Assembly: GCF_016342275.1 (NCBI RefSeq)
Contig: NZ_JAEIOT010000016.1
Location: forward strand, 62,001 to 126,000
Length of the DNA: 64,000 nucleotides
Origin: Corynebacterium marambiense
Lineage (GTDB): Bacteria > Actinomycetota > Actinomycetes > Mycobacteriales > Mycobacteriaceae
Direction: 5' to 3'
Numbering within the stretch: the stretch's first letter is position 1; every line of letters begins with the position of its first letter. Shown here piece by piece: positions 7,746 to 17,142 of the stretch. The translations under genes and the position numbers were made by a program. The notes below the pieces were generated by a model, which did not search any database, was not told the origin of the DNA, and worked only from the letters and a program-made list of their open reading frames with translations.

Positions 7746-7817
7746 GGGTGTGACCATGCCGGCCACTAAAGATTACGTCAAGCGTTACTCGCGCAACCTA
7801 TTGCGTAAGGTGCGCAA
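7724..7817. promoter_or_regulatory. Divergent control region between excisionase and repressor genes
   Basis: The hexamer TTGCGY occurs at 7725-7730 and 7801-7806 and inverted (GCGCAA) at 7791-7796 and 7812-7817. The motif cacgtaa is repeated at 7714-7720 and 7733-7739. The arrangement between a repressor-like gene and a divergent excision/replication operon is that of phage-style operators. The repressor ATG at 7837 follows 20 bases after the last copy. Confidence 0.45.
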
Positions 7818-7836
7818 CTCGTGCAGGTTACGAAAC

Positions 7837-8234
<398 letters not shown>

Positions 8235-8354
8235 TCGGGTGCTACGTACTGACACCGTGCCGGGAAACTTTCTTTCGTCTGCTCCCTGGCAACGTTGAGT
8301 TACTTTACATAGCTTCCCCGTGAACGTCCAATCGGGGCGGTGAACTGCGAAAAT
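8235..8354 (-). promoter_or_regulatory. Upstream region of tRNA-fMet, no gene
   Basis: No coding signal. On the minus strand a TTGGAC...TATGTAAAGT arrangement about 60 bases before the tRNA could be its promoter, but the spacing is poor. Confidence 0.3.
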
Positions 8355-8399
8355 GAGAGATGCGGCGAACCCAGTTAGCCGGATTCGTCGCTTCTCTCA
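8355..8399 (-). terminator. Terminator of the UPF0182 gene
   Basis: On the minus strand the stem gagagaagcgacgaatcc pairs with ggttcgccgcatctctc with few mismatches, and ATTTTC follows. It starts five bases after the UPF0182 stop codon. Confidence 0.65.
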
Positions 8400-8403
8400 G
8401 CCG

Positions 8404-11400
8404 TCAGGCGTCGGCGGACTCCCCTGCGGGAGCTTCCGCGTCGCCGGCACCGTTCTGCAGCCGTTGGTACTCGGCGACCGCACGGTCGAGCCGGTCGAGG
8501 GCTCGGCCGTACTGCTCGTGGGACGCGTTCTTGGCGTCGTTTAGGCCCTTCAGCGCCTCGGAGACGCGGTCCATGGCCTCGTTGAGGTCCGCTGCCGGGA
8601 CGCCCCCGACGGTCGGCGGTGTGGCTTCCCCGCCGCCACCGGAGTCGCCGCCGGTCGGCGTCTTGTCCACGCTGTCCGGCAGATCCGTCGCTTCCTCGAC
8701 GTCCGCCGCGGAGCGTGGGTCAATGCCGACCTGGCTCAGCGCCTCGGCGATGGTCGGGGCGTAGCCGACCTGGCCGTTGTAGTTCACGAGCACACGCAGC
8801 AGCTTCGGGAAGGCGGAGTCCTGGTCCTTGCGCTGGGTGTAGATCGGTTCGACATAGAGGATCTCTCCCCCGCCGACCGGCAGGGTCAGGAGGTTGCCGT
8901 TCTTGATGTCGTTCGTACCCTCCCACAGCGACCGGTCGCGGGCGACCTGGTCGGAGGACATCATCGTGTCCTGCGCCTGGGCCGGGCCGAGTGTCTGGGT
9001 CTGGGTGGGCAGGACCCGCACGGTGATCTTGCCGAAGTTGTCCGGGTCGGAGGACACGGACATGTGTGCGGCGAGGAACTGGCGCTCGAGGCCACGGAAC
9101 GGGGTGATCAGCTGGAAACCGGCGTCCCGTGTCTCGGGGTCGGCGGCGACGACGTAGTACGGGGGCTGGTTGACTCCCGCGACCCCCTTCGAGGCGTTCG
9201 GGTCGCTGGGCACGGACCAGAAGTCATCGGAGGTGAAGAACACCCGGGCATCATCGACGTGGTACTTGGCGATGATCTCGCGCTGCGCCTTGAACAGGTC
9301 CTCCGGATAGCGGAGATGCTCCCGGAGTGCGTCGGAGATCTCGCTCTTCGGTTTCACCGTACCGGGGAACACCCCTTCCCAGGCCTTGAGTACCGGATCC
9401 TCTTCGTCGAACTCGTAGAGTTCGACGGATCCGTCGTACGCATCGACGACGGCCTTCACCGAGTTGCGGATATAGCCAACCTGATCGGTGAGCAGGCGCT
9501 GGTTGGTGCCGCTGGCGTTCAGCGAATCGCGGGTGACCTCGGTCAGCGTGGTGCGCTGCGCGTAGGGCAGGCTGGCCAGGGTGGTGTATCCGTCGACGAT
9601 CCACTTGATCTTTCCGTCGATGACGGTGGGGTACGTCGCGGAGTCGGTGGTCAGCCAGGGCGCGACCTTCTCCACCCGGGAGCGGGGGTCGCGTTCGAAG
9701 ATGATCTTGGAGTTGCCGTCGATCCGGTCACTCAGGAGCATGTTGATCTCCTGGTAGCGCAGGGCGAAGGCGGTGCGGTTGATGATATTGCCGATGGAGA
9801 CGCCGCCGGAACCTGAGTAGGTGTAGCTCGATCCATCGGTGTCATACTCGAGGGCCTTGCCGTCGAGGGTTCCGCCAACGATGGCGTAGTCACTGTTGGC
9901 GGGGCCGGAGGCGATGACGGGGCCGAAGTAGACGCGGGGCTCATCCACCTCGATACCGAGTTTCTCGGCCTCCTCATTCTCCGCGCGGCGCTGCAGGGTC
10001 TGCAGGTCACTCACGGTGTAGACGGGGTAGCCACCACGGGTGGATCCAACGTCACGGGCGACCTCGTCGACCTGGTTGGCGGGCGCGGCCACGAGGCCGT
10101 TGCCGTGGGTGTAGACGGTGTGCCGGTTGATCCAGTCCCGCTGGTTGTCACGCAGGGCGTTGGGGTCGATCTCACGCGCGGCGACGACGTAGTCGCGCAG
10201 CTCGCCGTCGACGGTGTACCGGTCGATGTTGAGCTTGTCCGGGAAACCGTAGAAGTTCTTGAGCTGCTGCTGCTGGGTGAACGTGTCGGAGAGAATCTGC
10301 GGGTCGAGCAGGCGGATGTTCGACAGTGTCGCCACGTCATCGGCGACGGACTCCTCCGACGCGCCTTCCGCACCCCAGTTGGAGATGTAGGTGACCTCGT
10401 CGTCCGTCACCCCGTAGGCGTACCGGGTGGCCTCGATGTTGCGGGCGATGTACTTCGACTCCTTCTCCGCGCGGTTCGGGGCAACGGAGAACTGCTCGAT
10501 GGCCAGCGGCCAGGCGGTCCCGATCACCACGGCCGAAAGCACCATGAGTCCGGTCGCCAGGGCGGGGATGCGGAGATCCCGGAGGACCACCGCGGAGAAG
10601 AACGCCGCGGCGACGACGACGGCGATGACCATGAGGAGGATTTTGGCGGGGAGGACGGCGTTGATGTCGGTGTACGAGCCACCGTAGAAGGAACTGCCCT
10701 GTCCGCCTCCGTGCTGTGCACTCAGCAGGTCATAGCGGTCGAGCCAGTAGCTGACGACGCGCAGCAGCATCCAGAGCCCGGCGGTGACCGCGAGCTGGAT
10801 GCGCGCGGGGTTGGACATTGCCCCCTTCTCCGCGAACCCGTTGGCCCCCACCCGGATTCCGCCGAGCAGGTAGTGTCCCACGAGTGCCACGAGGAAGGCG
10901 ACGATGAGCAGCGACGAGAGGGATCCCACGACGAGGCGGATCAACGGGAGGGTGAAGGCGTAGAAGCCGTAGTCTCGGTCGAACTGGGGATCGGAGACCC
11001 CGAAGTCGGATCCGTTGAGGAACAGGGAGACGGTGGTCCAGTTCGCCTGTCCGACGATGCCCGCGAGGATGCCGATGAAGATCGGGACGCCGAGCATGAC
11101 GCGCTTGAGGGACTGCTCGATCGCGGCGCGGTACGCGCGGATCGGGTTGTCCGGTTCAAAACCGAAGACGTCGTCCATGTCCTCCGGGCGGTACCTGAAC
11201 GCCAGGTACCCGGCGAGCCACACGATGGCGGCCGCGATCACCCCGAACACCAGGAACAGGACGATCCGGGTTACCAGGACGCGGGTGAACACACCTCGGA
11301 AGTCCACCTCGGAGAACCACAGCCAGTCGGTGTAGTAGCCGACGAGGATCGGTCCCACAAAGATGACGAGGGCGATGAGGAATATGATTCCGGTGACCAC

Positions 11401-11448
11401 CTGTGGGGGTCGTTTGAACGGCTTCTGGGGGCTAAGGCCGCTAGACAA
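8404..11448 (-). CDS. UPF0182 family large membrane protein
   Basis: 1014 residues, the usual length of this family (COG1615). The N-terminal third has seven membrane helices, beginning VVTGIIFLIALVIFVGPIL and including the aromatic loop YYTDWLWFSEVDF. The remaining two thirds are predicted outside the membrane and end in a low-complexity Gly/Asp tail. The function of the family is not established; it is conserved across Actinobacteria and some Firmicutes. It is the counterpart of Rv3193c by position. A terminator follows directly, and the start codon lies 91 bases from the divergent PPA1309-type gene, so the two share a promoter region. Confidence 0.9.
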   Translation of the reverse strand: MSSGLSPQKPFKRPPQVVTGIIFLIALVIFVGPILVGYYTDWLWFSEVDFRGVFTRVLVTRIVLFLVFGVIAAAIVWLAGYLAFRYRPEDMDDVFGFEPDNPIRAYRAAIEQSLKRVMLGVPIFIGILAGIVGQANWTTVSLFLNGSDFGVSDPQFDRDYGFYAFTLPLIRLVVGSLSSLLIVAFLVALVGHYLLGGIRVGANGFAEKGAMSNPARIQLAVTAGLWMLLRVVSYWLDRYDLLSAQHGGGQGSSFYGGSYTDINAVLPAKILLMVIAVVVAAAFFSAVVLRDLRIPALATGLMVLSAVVIGTAWPLAIEQFSVAPNRAEKESKYIARNIEATRYAYGVTDDEVTYISNWGAEGASEESVADDVATLSNIRLLDPQILSDTFTQQQQLKNFYGFPDKLNIDRYTVDGELRDYVVAAREIDPNALRDNQRDWINRHTVYTHGNGLVAAPANQVDEVARDVGSTRGGYPVYTVSDLQTLQRRAENEEAEKLGIEVDEPRVYFGPVIASGPANSDYAIVGGTLDGKALEYDTDGSSYTYSGSGGVSIGNIINRTAFALRYQEINMLLSDRIDGNSKIIFERDPRSRVEKVAPWLTTDSATYPTVIDGKIKWIVDGYTTLASLPYAQRTTLTEVTRDSLNASGTNQRLLTDQVGYIRNSVKAVVDAYDGSVELYEFDEEDPVLKAWEGVFPGTVKPKSEISDALREHLRYPEDLFKAQREIIAKYHVDDARVFFTSDDFWSVPSDPNASKGVAGVNQPPYYVVAADPETRDAGFQLITPFRGLERQFLAAHMSVSSDPDNFGKITVRVLPTQTQTLGPAQAQDTMMSSDQVARDRSLWEGTNDIKNGNLLTLPVGGGEILYVEPIYTQRKDQDSAFPKLLRVLVNYNGQVGYAPTIAEALSQVGIDPRSAADVEEATDLPDSVDKTPTGGDSGGGGEATPPTVGGVPAADLNEAMDRVSEALKGLNDAKNASHEQYGRALDRLDRAVAEYQRLQNGAGDAEAPAGESADA

Positions 11449-11539
11449 GCCAACTCCTTTAATTAACGTGCACGTGACGGATAGAATTCAACAGTACTTT
11501 CTTTTTCCGTATCCGAGACAACCGGGAGCATCCATCCCC

Positions 11540-12112
11540 ATGCCAGCAACGCCGGAGTCCCCCCGCACCCAGCAGGCTCTCAACCGGGCCATGATGGAGG
11601 CCGTCGAACACGTCCACGCCGGAGGTTGGGACTCCTCCCCCGCCCTTTTCGCCCTCGTCGAGACATCGATGCTTGTCGATACAACGGGCGCCGCGGACCT
11701 CATCGAGGACGATTCTCCGTTGACCCTCGTGCAGCAGGATGACCTGCCGCCGCACATCGAGGGTGGCTCCGATGAACTGGGGGATTTCATCTCCCGCCTG
11801 GCGTGGCCGGAGCAGGTCTGCGGGGTCATCCTCGCACAGGAGATCCTCTTCCGCGACACAGCCGGAACTGAACTGGACGAGGTGGGTGACGGTGAGGTCA
11901 ACGGACTCGAGGCGAAGCCCGCCCGGTTGTTCTCGGGTGTGCTGCGCAGCGGCGAGGAGCTGACGCTTCTGCAGCTCCGCCCCACCGAGGAGGAACTCGC
12001 CGAAGCCGGCCCCTTCGCGGAGGATGAGATCAGCCTCCGGGGCGGACCCGGTGTCGCTCCCGGCGTCATCGCCGCACTTCACTACACTCTTGAGCAGCCG
12101 GCAGTCGACTGA
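11540..12112 (+). CDS. PPA1309 family protein
   Basis: 190 residues from the ATG at 11540 (MPATPESPRTQQALNRAMM), with GGGAG eleven bases upstream; the frame extends further upstream into the divergent gene and is not used. Features of the family are the helical start, FALVETSMLVDTTGAADL, AWPEQVCGVILAQEI and the C-terminal RGGPGVAPGVIAALHYTLEQ. Cytoplasmic, of unknown function, and conserved beside the UPF0182 gene in Actinobacteria. Confidence 0.85.
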   Translation: MPATPESPRTQQALNRAMMEAVEHVHAGGWDSSPALFALVETSMLVDTTGAADLIEDDSPLTLVQQDDLPPHIEGGSDELGDFISRLAWPEQVCGVILAQEILFRDTAGTELDEVGDGEVNGLEAKPARLFSGVLRSGEELTLLQLRPTEEELAEAGPFAEDEISLRGGPGVAPGVIAALHYTLEQPAVD

Positions 12113-12177
12113 CAGCCCCGAAAGACTCCCTCCCCCGCGTCCGACATCCGCCATCGATGAGGAGCTGACTGATTCCC

Positions 12178-12915
12178 GTGTCCGACCCCCATTCCCAGCG
12201 CTCCTCGTGTCTCTTCCGGATCGCGACGGCCCTGACTGCCGCCGTTCTCCTCACCGGGTGTGGCTCAGACGCTGACCCGCAAACCGATCCGGGGTCAGTC
12301 CCCACGACCCTGACCGAAGGCACCTCAACCACGATCGAGTTCTCCACCGCGGATGACACCACCGGCCACCCCCGGTCCGCATCTACGACGACGTCCGAAA
12401 CGACGGGCGCGACGGGCACCACAGGTAAGAGCCCCAGGCTTCCGCGGAGCGTGCAGGACGCCTACGAGCGTTTCGGTACCCTGGCGCCGCGATCACTATT
12501 CGAAAAGTTCGAGTCCTGCATGCCCAACGGGGTCGCGGATTCCTCCGCATGCTCGGGCGAGGAGGTCGGCCAGTTCCAGTTCTTCGCCAACGAAGCCAAG
12601 GCCGCATCGACCACCCAGTTGTTGACCGAGTTGCGCAGCGCCCGGATCGTGCAGGATGACGGGGACGTCATCGTGGGCTGGTCGAACGTCGGGACCGTGG
12701 CGATCATCACCGTCGTCGACAATGCGAACGGGGTCGTCCTGCAGCAGATGATCTCCACCGATGAACAGGACCCACGGGAACGGATCATGGAGCTAGGCCT
12801 GGCCCGGCGCGCGGCGACGGGCTCTCCGCGCACGGTCACCGCCAGCACCTCATCGTCCCCGGCATCGCCGACAAGACAGTCCACCGGAACGACGACCAGC
12901 CGCGCAACAAACTAG
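12178..12915 (+). CDS. Secreted lipoprotein, unknown function
   Basis: 245 residues from a GTG at 12178, with a GAGGAG site upstream. The signal peptide ends in a lipobox, TAAVLLTGCGSDA, so the mature protein would be lipid-anchored at Cys. A Thr/Ser-rich linker (to residue 80) leads to a domain of about 120 residues with two Cys (ESCMPNG and SSACSGEE) likely forming a disulfide, then WSNVGTVAIITVVDNANGV. The tail is again Ser/Thr-rich. Its stop TAG overlaps the stop of the convergent protease gene through the palindrome CTAG. Family not recognised. Confidence 0.75.
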   Translation: MSDPHSQRSSCLFRIATALTAAVLLTGCGSDADPQTDPGSVPTTLTEGTSTTIEFSTADDTTGHPRSASTTTSETTGATGTTGKSPRLPRSVQDAYERFGTLAPRSLFEKFESCMPNGVADSSACSGEEVGQFQFFANEAKAASTTQLLTELRSARIVQDDGDVIVGWSNVGTVAIITVVDNANGVVLQQMISTDEQDPRERIMELGLARRAATGSPRTVTASTSSSPASPTRQSTGTTTSRATN

Positions 12916-13979
12916 TTGGAGAGGTATTCCTCGCAGGTCACGGCGCTACCGGGACGGGAATCGTAGGCGGACATCTGGTCGATCGCCTCAGTGAGCGTGT
13001 CCACCTTCAGCACGGACATCTCCCCGTGGTCCCGACTCACCGCCTCGGCACAGTTCGCGCTCGGGGCGAGGAATACCTCAGCGCCTGCATCGCGTGCGGC
13101 GCGGACCTTGTGCGCGATACCTCCAATGGGGCCAACCTCCCCGGTGGCGTCGATGGTTCCGGTTCCAGCCACGAAGCGTCCGCCGTTCAGGGGTCCCTCG
13201 CTGAGCTTGTCCACAACCGCGAGACTGAACATCATGCCCGCGCTCGGGCCGCCGATGTCCTCGAGGTTGTAGCTGACGGTGATACCGTCCGCCGGAACCA
13301 CGTCCATCAGGACACCGAGTAGCGCCACGTCGGGATGGTCAACGTGGCTGCCGAGGGTGACGTCGAAGGCCTGATTCGTGCCTTCCCGGTCCACGTCCAG
13401 TCGGATCCGGTCGCCTGGCTTCTTCGCTCGTACGGCCTCCTGGACCTCGATCGGGAGAGTCACTCCGGTGCCGTCGACGGAGCGGATGATGTCCCCCTCA
13501 CGCAGCACTCCCTCCGAGGCGGAGTCCTCGGCGGTCCCCACGACCCTGACCTCCACCGGTCGCTGGAGGTAGCTCATGGCGGCGATCGTGGCGGCGGATT
13601 CCGAGGAGGTGAACAGGGCTTCGTTTCGTTGAGAGACGTCCTTGAGGGTCTCCCCCGGACGGATGAAATGGTCGATGGGTACGAGAGTGTCCTCGGAGAG
13701 CCACCTGCGTACCGCCTGCGCGAGGGTCATGCCCGTGCGGACCTCGACAGTCGTCATATTGAGGTTGCCCTCGGTCTCGTCGATGTCCGCACCGCTGATG
13801 TCCACGACGTTCTCGCCCCGGTATGTGCCGAGGGTGTCGAAGGTCGGTCCTGGCCCCTCCGCGGCGTAGGGCACCGTCAGATCGATCCCCGTTCCGGGGA
13901 TGTGGTCGGCCATTGCGAGGAAGGTAAGCGCGACCACGGGAAGCGCTCCGGCCAGCACAGTGCTTGTTCGACGATTCAC
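12912..13979 (-). CDS. PDZ domain-containing Lon-like serine protease (YlbL type)
   Basis: 355 residues from a GTG at 13979 (VNRRTSTVLAGALPVVAL); an upstream in-frame ATG lacks a ribosome site. One N-terminal membrane helix is followed by a PDZ domain (LREGDIIRSVDGTGVTLPIE) and an S16 peptidase domain with Ser in GGPSAGMMFSL and the paired Lys in IAHKVRAARDAGAE, the Ser-Lys dyad of Lon. The active site faces outward. It is the counterpart of Rv3194c by position. Such proteins cleave or quality-control secreted and membrane proteins; the substrate here is unknown. An ATG lacking a ribosome site would lengthen it at the N-terminus. Confidence 0.85.
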   Translation of the reverse strand: MNRRTSTVLAGALPVVALTFLAMADHIPGTGIDLTVPYAAEGPGPTFDTLGTYRGENVVDISGADIDETEGNLNMTTVEVRTGMTLAQAVRRWLSEDTLVPIDHFIRPGETLKDVSQRNEALFTSSESAATIAAMSYLQRPVEVRVVGTAEDSASEGVLREGDIIRSVDGTGVTLPIEVQEAVRAKKPGDRIRLDVDREGTNQAFDVTLGSHVDHPDVALLGVLMDVVPADGITVSYNLEDIGGPSAGMMFSLAVVDKLSEGPLNGGRFVAGTGTIDATGEVGPIGGIAHKVRAARDAGAEVFLAPSANCAEAVSRDHGEMSVLKVDTLTEAIDQMSAYDSRPGSAVTCEEYLSN

Positions 13980-14128
13980 GCCTACCAACGATACAGTCCC
14001 GACGCGCGTATCCCGCTCCCGATCCGACCAGCCTGTGATCGCGGCGACCGTGCCCCGCCCCACAATGTTCGCTGAGAGCGTTGTCCCTGTGATGGCGAAG
14101 CTCTCACAGCCGCCGGTAGGTTGGAGCC

Positions 14129-15586
14129 ATGAACAACCATGTTTTTGGCTTCCGACCCGGCAACGATGATGACGATGACCGCAACGACGGTCAGAACAAC
14201 TTCGGTTTCTTCAGCTTCGGTCCGGGCATGGGCGGAGGCAACATGGGCGGCGGAGGTTTGGGCGACATGCTCAACCAGTTCGGCCAGATGCTGTCCGGCA
14301 TGGGATCCTCCATGAATTCCCCCGACGGCCAGGGCGCTGTGAATTACGCCCTCGCGGAACGGATCGCCCGCCAGCAGATCGGCCGGGTCCAACCGGTGCC
14401 CGCGAATCAGGTCACCGCCGTCACAGATGCTGTGCGTCTCGCTGAGCTCTGGCTCGATGACGCCACTGAACTGCCTATTTCCGCGGGTCGGGTCGAGGCC
14501 TGGAACGCGGAAACCTGGTTGGAGCAAACACTTCCGGTGTGGAAAAGAATGGTCACCCCGGTCGCGGAGCGGATGAATGAGGCCCAGCTGGAGTCCCTGC
14601 CCGAGGAAGCTCGGCAAATGATCGGACCCATGCTCCAGATGATGAATCAAATGTCGGGGATGAACTTCGGCATGCAGCTCGGCAACGCCCTGGGGGATCT
14701 CGCCCGCCAGGCACTGACGGGCTCCGATTTCGGTCTTCCGGTCGCCCCGGCGGGCGTCACCGCGGTCCTCCCGGTCCATCTGCAGGAGATGTCGAAGGGC
14801 CTTGACGTTCCGGGCCAGGAGGCACTCGTCTACCTCTGCGTCCGGGAAGCCGCGCGCCAACGCCTGTTCAAGCATGTTCCGTGGCTGGTCGAGCGCCTGG
14901 TTTCCTCCGTCGAGGAGTATGCCGCGGGCCTCGTGATCGACACCTCACACATCGAGGAAGCCGCCCGGGAACTCAACCTGGAGAGCGGCGATCCGGCGCA
15001 GATCCAGGACGCGATGCAGCGCCTGCAGGGCATGGACCTCTCGCCGAAGATCTCCTCCCGCAACGCGGCAGCCGCGTCCCGGCTGGAGACGATGCTCGCA
15101 CTCGTCGAGGGCTGGGTCGAACTCGTGGTCACCGAGGCCATTGGCGACCGCATCCCTTCCACGGGTGCGATGAATGAGGCCTGGCGTCGGCGTCGTGCCA
15201 CCGGCGGTTCTGCGGAGCAGGCATTCTCCAAGGTCGTCGGCATCGAGTTCGCCGCCCCCAAGGTCGCCGAAGCCATGGAGCTGTGGCGCCGCGTGGAAGT
15301 CGCCGTGGGCGTCAAGCGCCGCGACGCCGTCTGGGACCACCCGGATTTCCTGCCGGTGGCCTCTGATCTGGAGAACTCTGCGGAGTTCATTGACGGTTTG
15401 CTCGACGAGGGTGGTGTTGAGGACTTCGATCCCATCGCGGAGATTGACGCCCTGGAGAAGATGCTCGCCGAAGAGGCGGGCAAGGAGGATTCATCGGACG
15501 ACACGGATCCCGGCGATGATTCCGGGAACGATTCCCCCGACGCCGGAGATTCAGACGGCGACGGGAACAGGAGGCGGAACTCCTGA
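14129..15586 (+). CDS. Zincin-like metalloprotease family protein (DUF2342/COG5282)
   Basis: 485 residues. It has a Gly/Asn/Met-rich start with GMGGGNMGGGGLGDML, then the conserved family core (AERIARQQIGRVQP, LAELWLDDATELP, ETWLEQTLPVWKRM) and the late motif LALVEGWVELVVTEA. In relatives the helix reads REAAHxRLF with a His taken to be a zinc ligand; here it is REAARQRLF (around residue 240), with Arg in that place. The C-terminus is an acidic Asp/Ser/Gly tail. It is the positional counterpart of Rv3195. Whether it retains activity is doubtful; a scaffold role is possible. Confidence 0.8.
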   Translation: MNNHVFGFRPGNDDDDDRNDGQNNFGFFSFGPGMGGGNMGGGGLGDMLNQFGQMLSGMGSSMNSPDGQGAVNYALAERIARQQIGRVQPVPANQVTAVTDAVRLAELWLDDATELPISAGRVEAWNAETWLEQTLPVWKRMVTPVAERMNEAQLESLPEEARQMIGPMLQMMNQMSGMNFGMQLGNALGDLARQALTGSDFGLPVAPAGVTAVLPVHLQEMSKGLDVPGQEALVYLCVREAARQRLFKHVPWLVERLVSSVEEYAAGLVIDTSHIEEAARELNLESGDPAQIQDAMQRLQGMDLSPKISSRNAAAASRLETMLALVEGWVELVVTEAIGDRIPSTGAMNEAWRRRRATGGSAEQAFSKVVGIEFAAPKVAEAMELWRRVEVAVGVKRRDAVWDHPDFLPVASDLENSAEFIDGLLDEGGVEDFDPIAEIDALEKMLAEEAGKEDSSDDTDPGDDSGNDSPDAGDSDGDGNRRRNS

Positions 15587-15629
15587 TCTTCCTTCCGTCA
15601 GTGATCTCGTGGCGCCCCACGCTGCGAGA

Positions 15630-16148
15630 TCATTTTTTGCTAACCCCGAAACGCTGGTAGGCCTCGAGATAGCCCTTCGCCCGCTCGGCGTGCGGTGCGC
15701 GGTCCGCCCATTCCCGGAAGGATGCGTCATGTCCCGAATGGATGAAGGTATGTGTGAGTTCATGCACGAGCACGGCGTCGAGCACATACCCGGGAACCTC
15801 GCGCAGCCGGTCGGTAATGCGGATCTCCCCGGTGTCTGGACTGTAGGAACCCCATCTCCGGGTTTGGTTACCCACCCACCGCACCGAGCTGAAGGCGGCC
15901 CGCCCCTCGAGGAGCCGACGGTTGAGTGCCCGCGCGCGGGTCTCGAGCTCCGTATCCCCGGTGTACACCGATGTGGACCGCCGCCGCACTTTCGCGACGA
16001 TGTCCGCGACTGCCTCCGCTTCCTGTGCCGCGGTGAGACGCGCGGGGATCCGCACGACGATCTTCCCGTCGACGATCCGGCCGGAAACCGTCCTGATCCG
16101 GCGGGTGGATCGGATCACCTGGATCTCAAGGTCTGGGAACTGGGCCAT
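15630..16148 (-). CDS. YgjP/WLM-type M48 metallopeptidase-like protein
   Basis: 172 residues from the ATG at 16148 (MAQFPDLEIQVIRSTR). The zinc motif HELTH lies in LDAVLVHELTHTFIHSGHDA, followed by SFREWADRAPHAERAKGY. Upstream, WVGNQTRRWGSYSPDTGEI matches the conserved stretch of the YgjP (DUF45) family. Cytoplasmic. The role of this family is unclear: some members are linked to DNA repair or restriction neighbourhoods. It is convergent with the zincin-like gene and divergent from the cyclodehydratase-like gene, whose start lies 83 bases away. Confidence 0.85.
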   Translation of the reverse strand: MAQFPDLEIQVIRSTRRIRTVSGRIVDGKIVVRIPARLTAAQEAEAVADIVAKVRRRSTSVYTGDTELETRARALNRRLLEGRAAFSSVRWVGNQTRRWGSYSPDTGEIRITDRLREVPGYVLDAVLVHELTHTFIHSGHDASFREWADRAPHAERAKGYLEAYQRFGVSKK

Positions 16149-16231
16149 GACAGATGAGTCTATCTGTGGTGCAATAGCTGCACCGTCACTGCTGCTGGGG
16201 CCTGTGAACATCCGAGACACGAGGTATCTCC

Positions 16232-17104
16232 ATGCCCGAAACAGAACGTCTGGTCCGCCTTACCCCTACAGTCAGCCTGCACATCCGCCGCGACGGGGCT
16301 CTCCAGTTCGGCATCGATTCAACCTGGGCCGGCATCATCGACACACTTCCTCCGGACACAACGGAGCGGGTGCGGAGCATACTTGCCGCCGCCCGGACAC
16401 CGGTCACTGTCGATGCACTCACCGCCGGACTCGTCAACGCCGATGTGGCACCGGCAGCGACAGCCACCCTGATCGACGAGCTCCTCGACTACGGGATCCT
16501 CATGCCTGCCAGTTCCGGGACTCCGCGCATCGGGGTACTGGGCGAGGACCGGGTCGCGGACGGCATCCGGGAGCTGATCGCCTCGCACGAAGCCGAGGTG
16601 TCGGGTCGGCTTCCCGGTGAACGTCCCGGAGGTTTCCTGCGGACCTTCAGTCCGGGGTCCCCGGTCGTGATCACCGGCGCCCCCGATGAGCTGCACGATT
16701 TGTCCGGGCTGATTCTCCAGCGCGGTGGGGACGTCCTCCCCGTCACCGTCATCGACGGTCGGGTGGTCCTGGGGCCAATCCGTCGACAGGGTGAGGGGCC
16801 GTGCCCGTTGTGTGCGCGTCTGCACCGTTTCGACGCGGACCCGGATTCCCCCCGGGAGGCCCCACAGTTTGGGGACGGAAGCTGGTTGCCCCCTGATCCG
16901 GTCGTGTTCCACACCGCGGTCACGGCAGCGTCGGCACTAGCTCTCCGGTTAGCGGGCGTGACCGCCCCGCCGCCGGGCCCGGGGCGAGACCTTCCGCCCG
17001 CGGGAACGGTGATCACCGTCGATCCGCACCGGCTCACCACCACCGGCACCCGGTTCGGGGTCCACCCGCACTGTCCGGACTGCTGGGCAGCCGCCCAGGG
17101 GTGA
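16232..17104 (+). CDS. TOMM cyclodehydratase-like (E1/ThiF-type leader-binding) protein
   Basis: 290 residues from the ATG at 16232, after GAGG. The first 100 residues are a winged-helix-like leader-binding part (VDALTAGLVNADVAPAATAT, then LIDELLDYGIL). The middle is a Rossmann-like domain (PVVITGAPDELHDLSGLIL). Four Cys in two CxxC pairs, GPCPLCARLH and HPHCPDCW, should bind structural zinc, as in cyclodehydratase C/E1-like proteins of azole-peptide pathways. No peptide precursor, dehydrogenase or YcaO gene is nearby, so the job is probably different in this stand-alone family of Actinobacteria. Confidence 0.65.
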   Translation: MPETERLVRLTPTVSLHIRRDGALQFGIDSTWAGIIDTLPPDTTERVRSILAAARTPVTVDALTAGLVNADVAPAATATLIDELLDYGILMPASSGTPRIGVLGEDRVADGIRELIASHEAEVSGRLPGERPGGFLRTFSPGSPVVITGAPDELHDLSGLILQRGGDVLPVTVIDGRVVLGPIRRQGEGPCPLCARLHRFDADPDSPREAPQFGDGSWLPPDPVVFHTAVTAASALALRLAGVTAPPPGPGRDLPPAGTVITVDPHRLTTTGTRFGVHPHCPDCWAAAQG

Positions 17105-17142
17105 GCCGATCCAGTAGCAGCGTCACTGAGGGGTGCCGGAGG

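Noticed and set aside
9064..9816. Long plus-strand open frames across the UPF0182 gene, and the 10105-11466 frame
   Set aside because: They are complementary shadows of a high-GC gene with strong third-position bias; the minus protein is a full-length known family.
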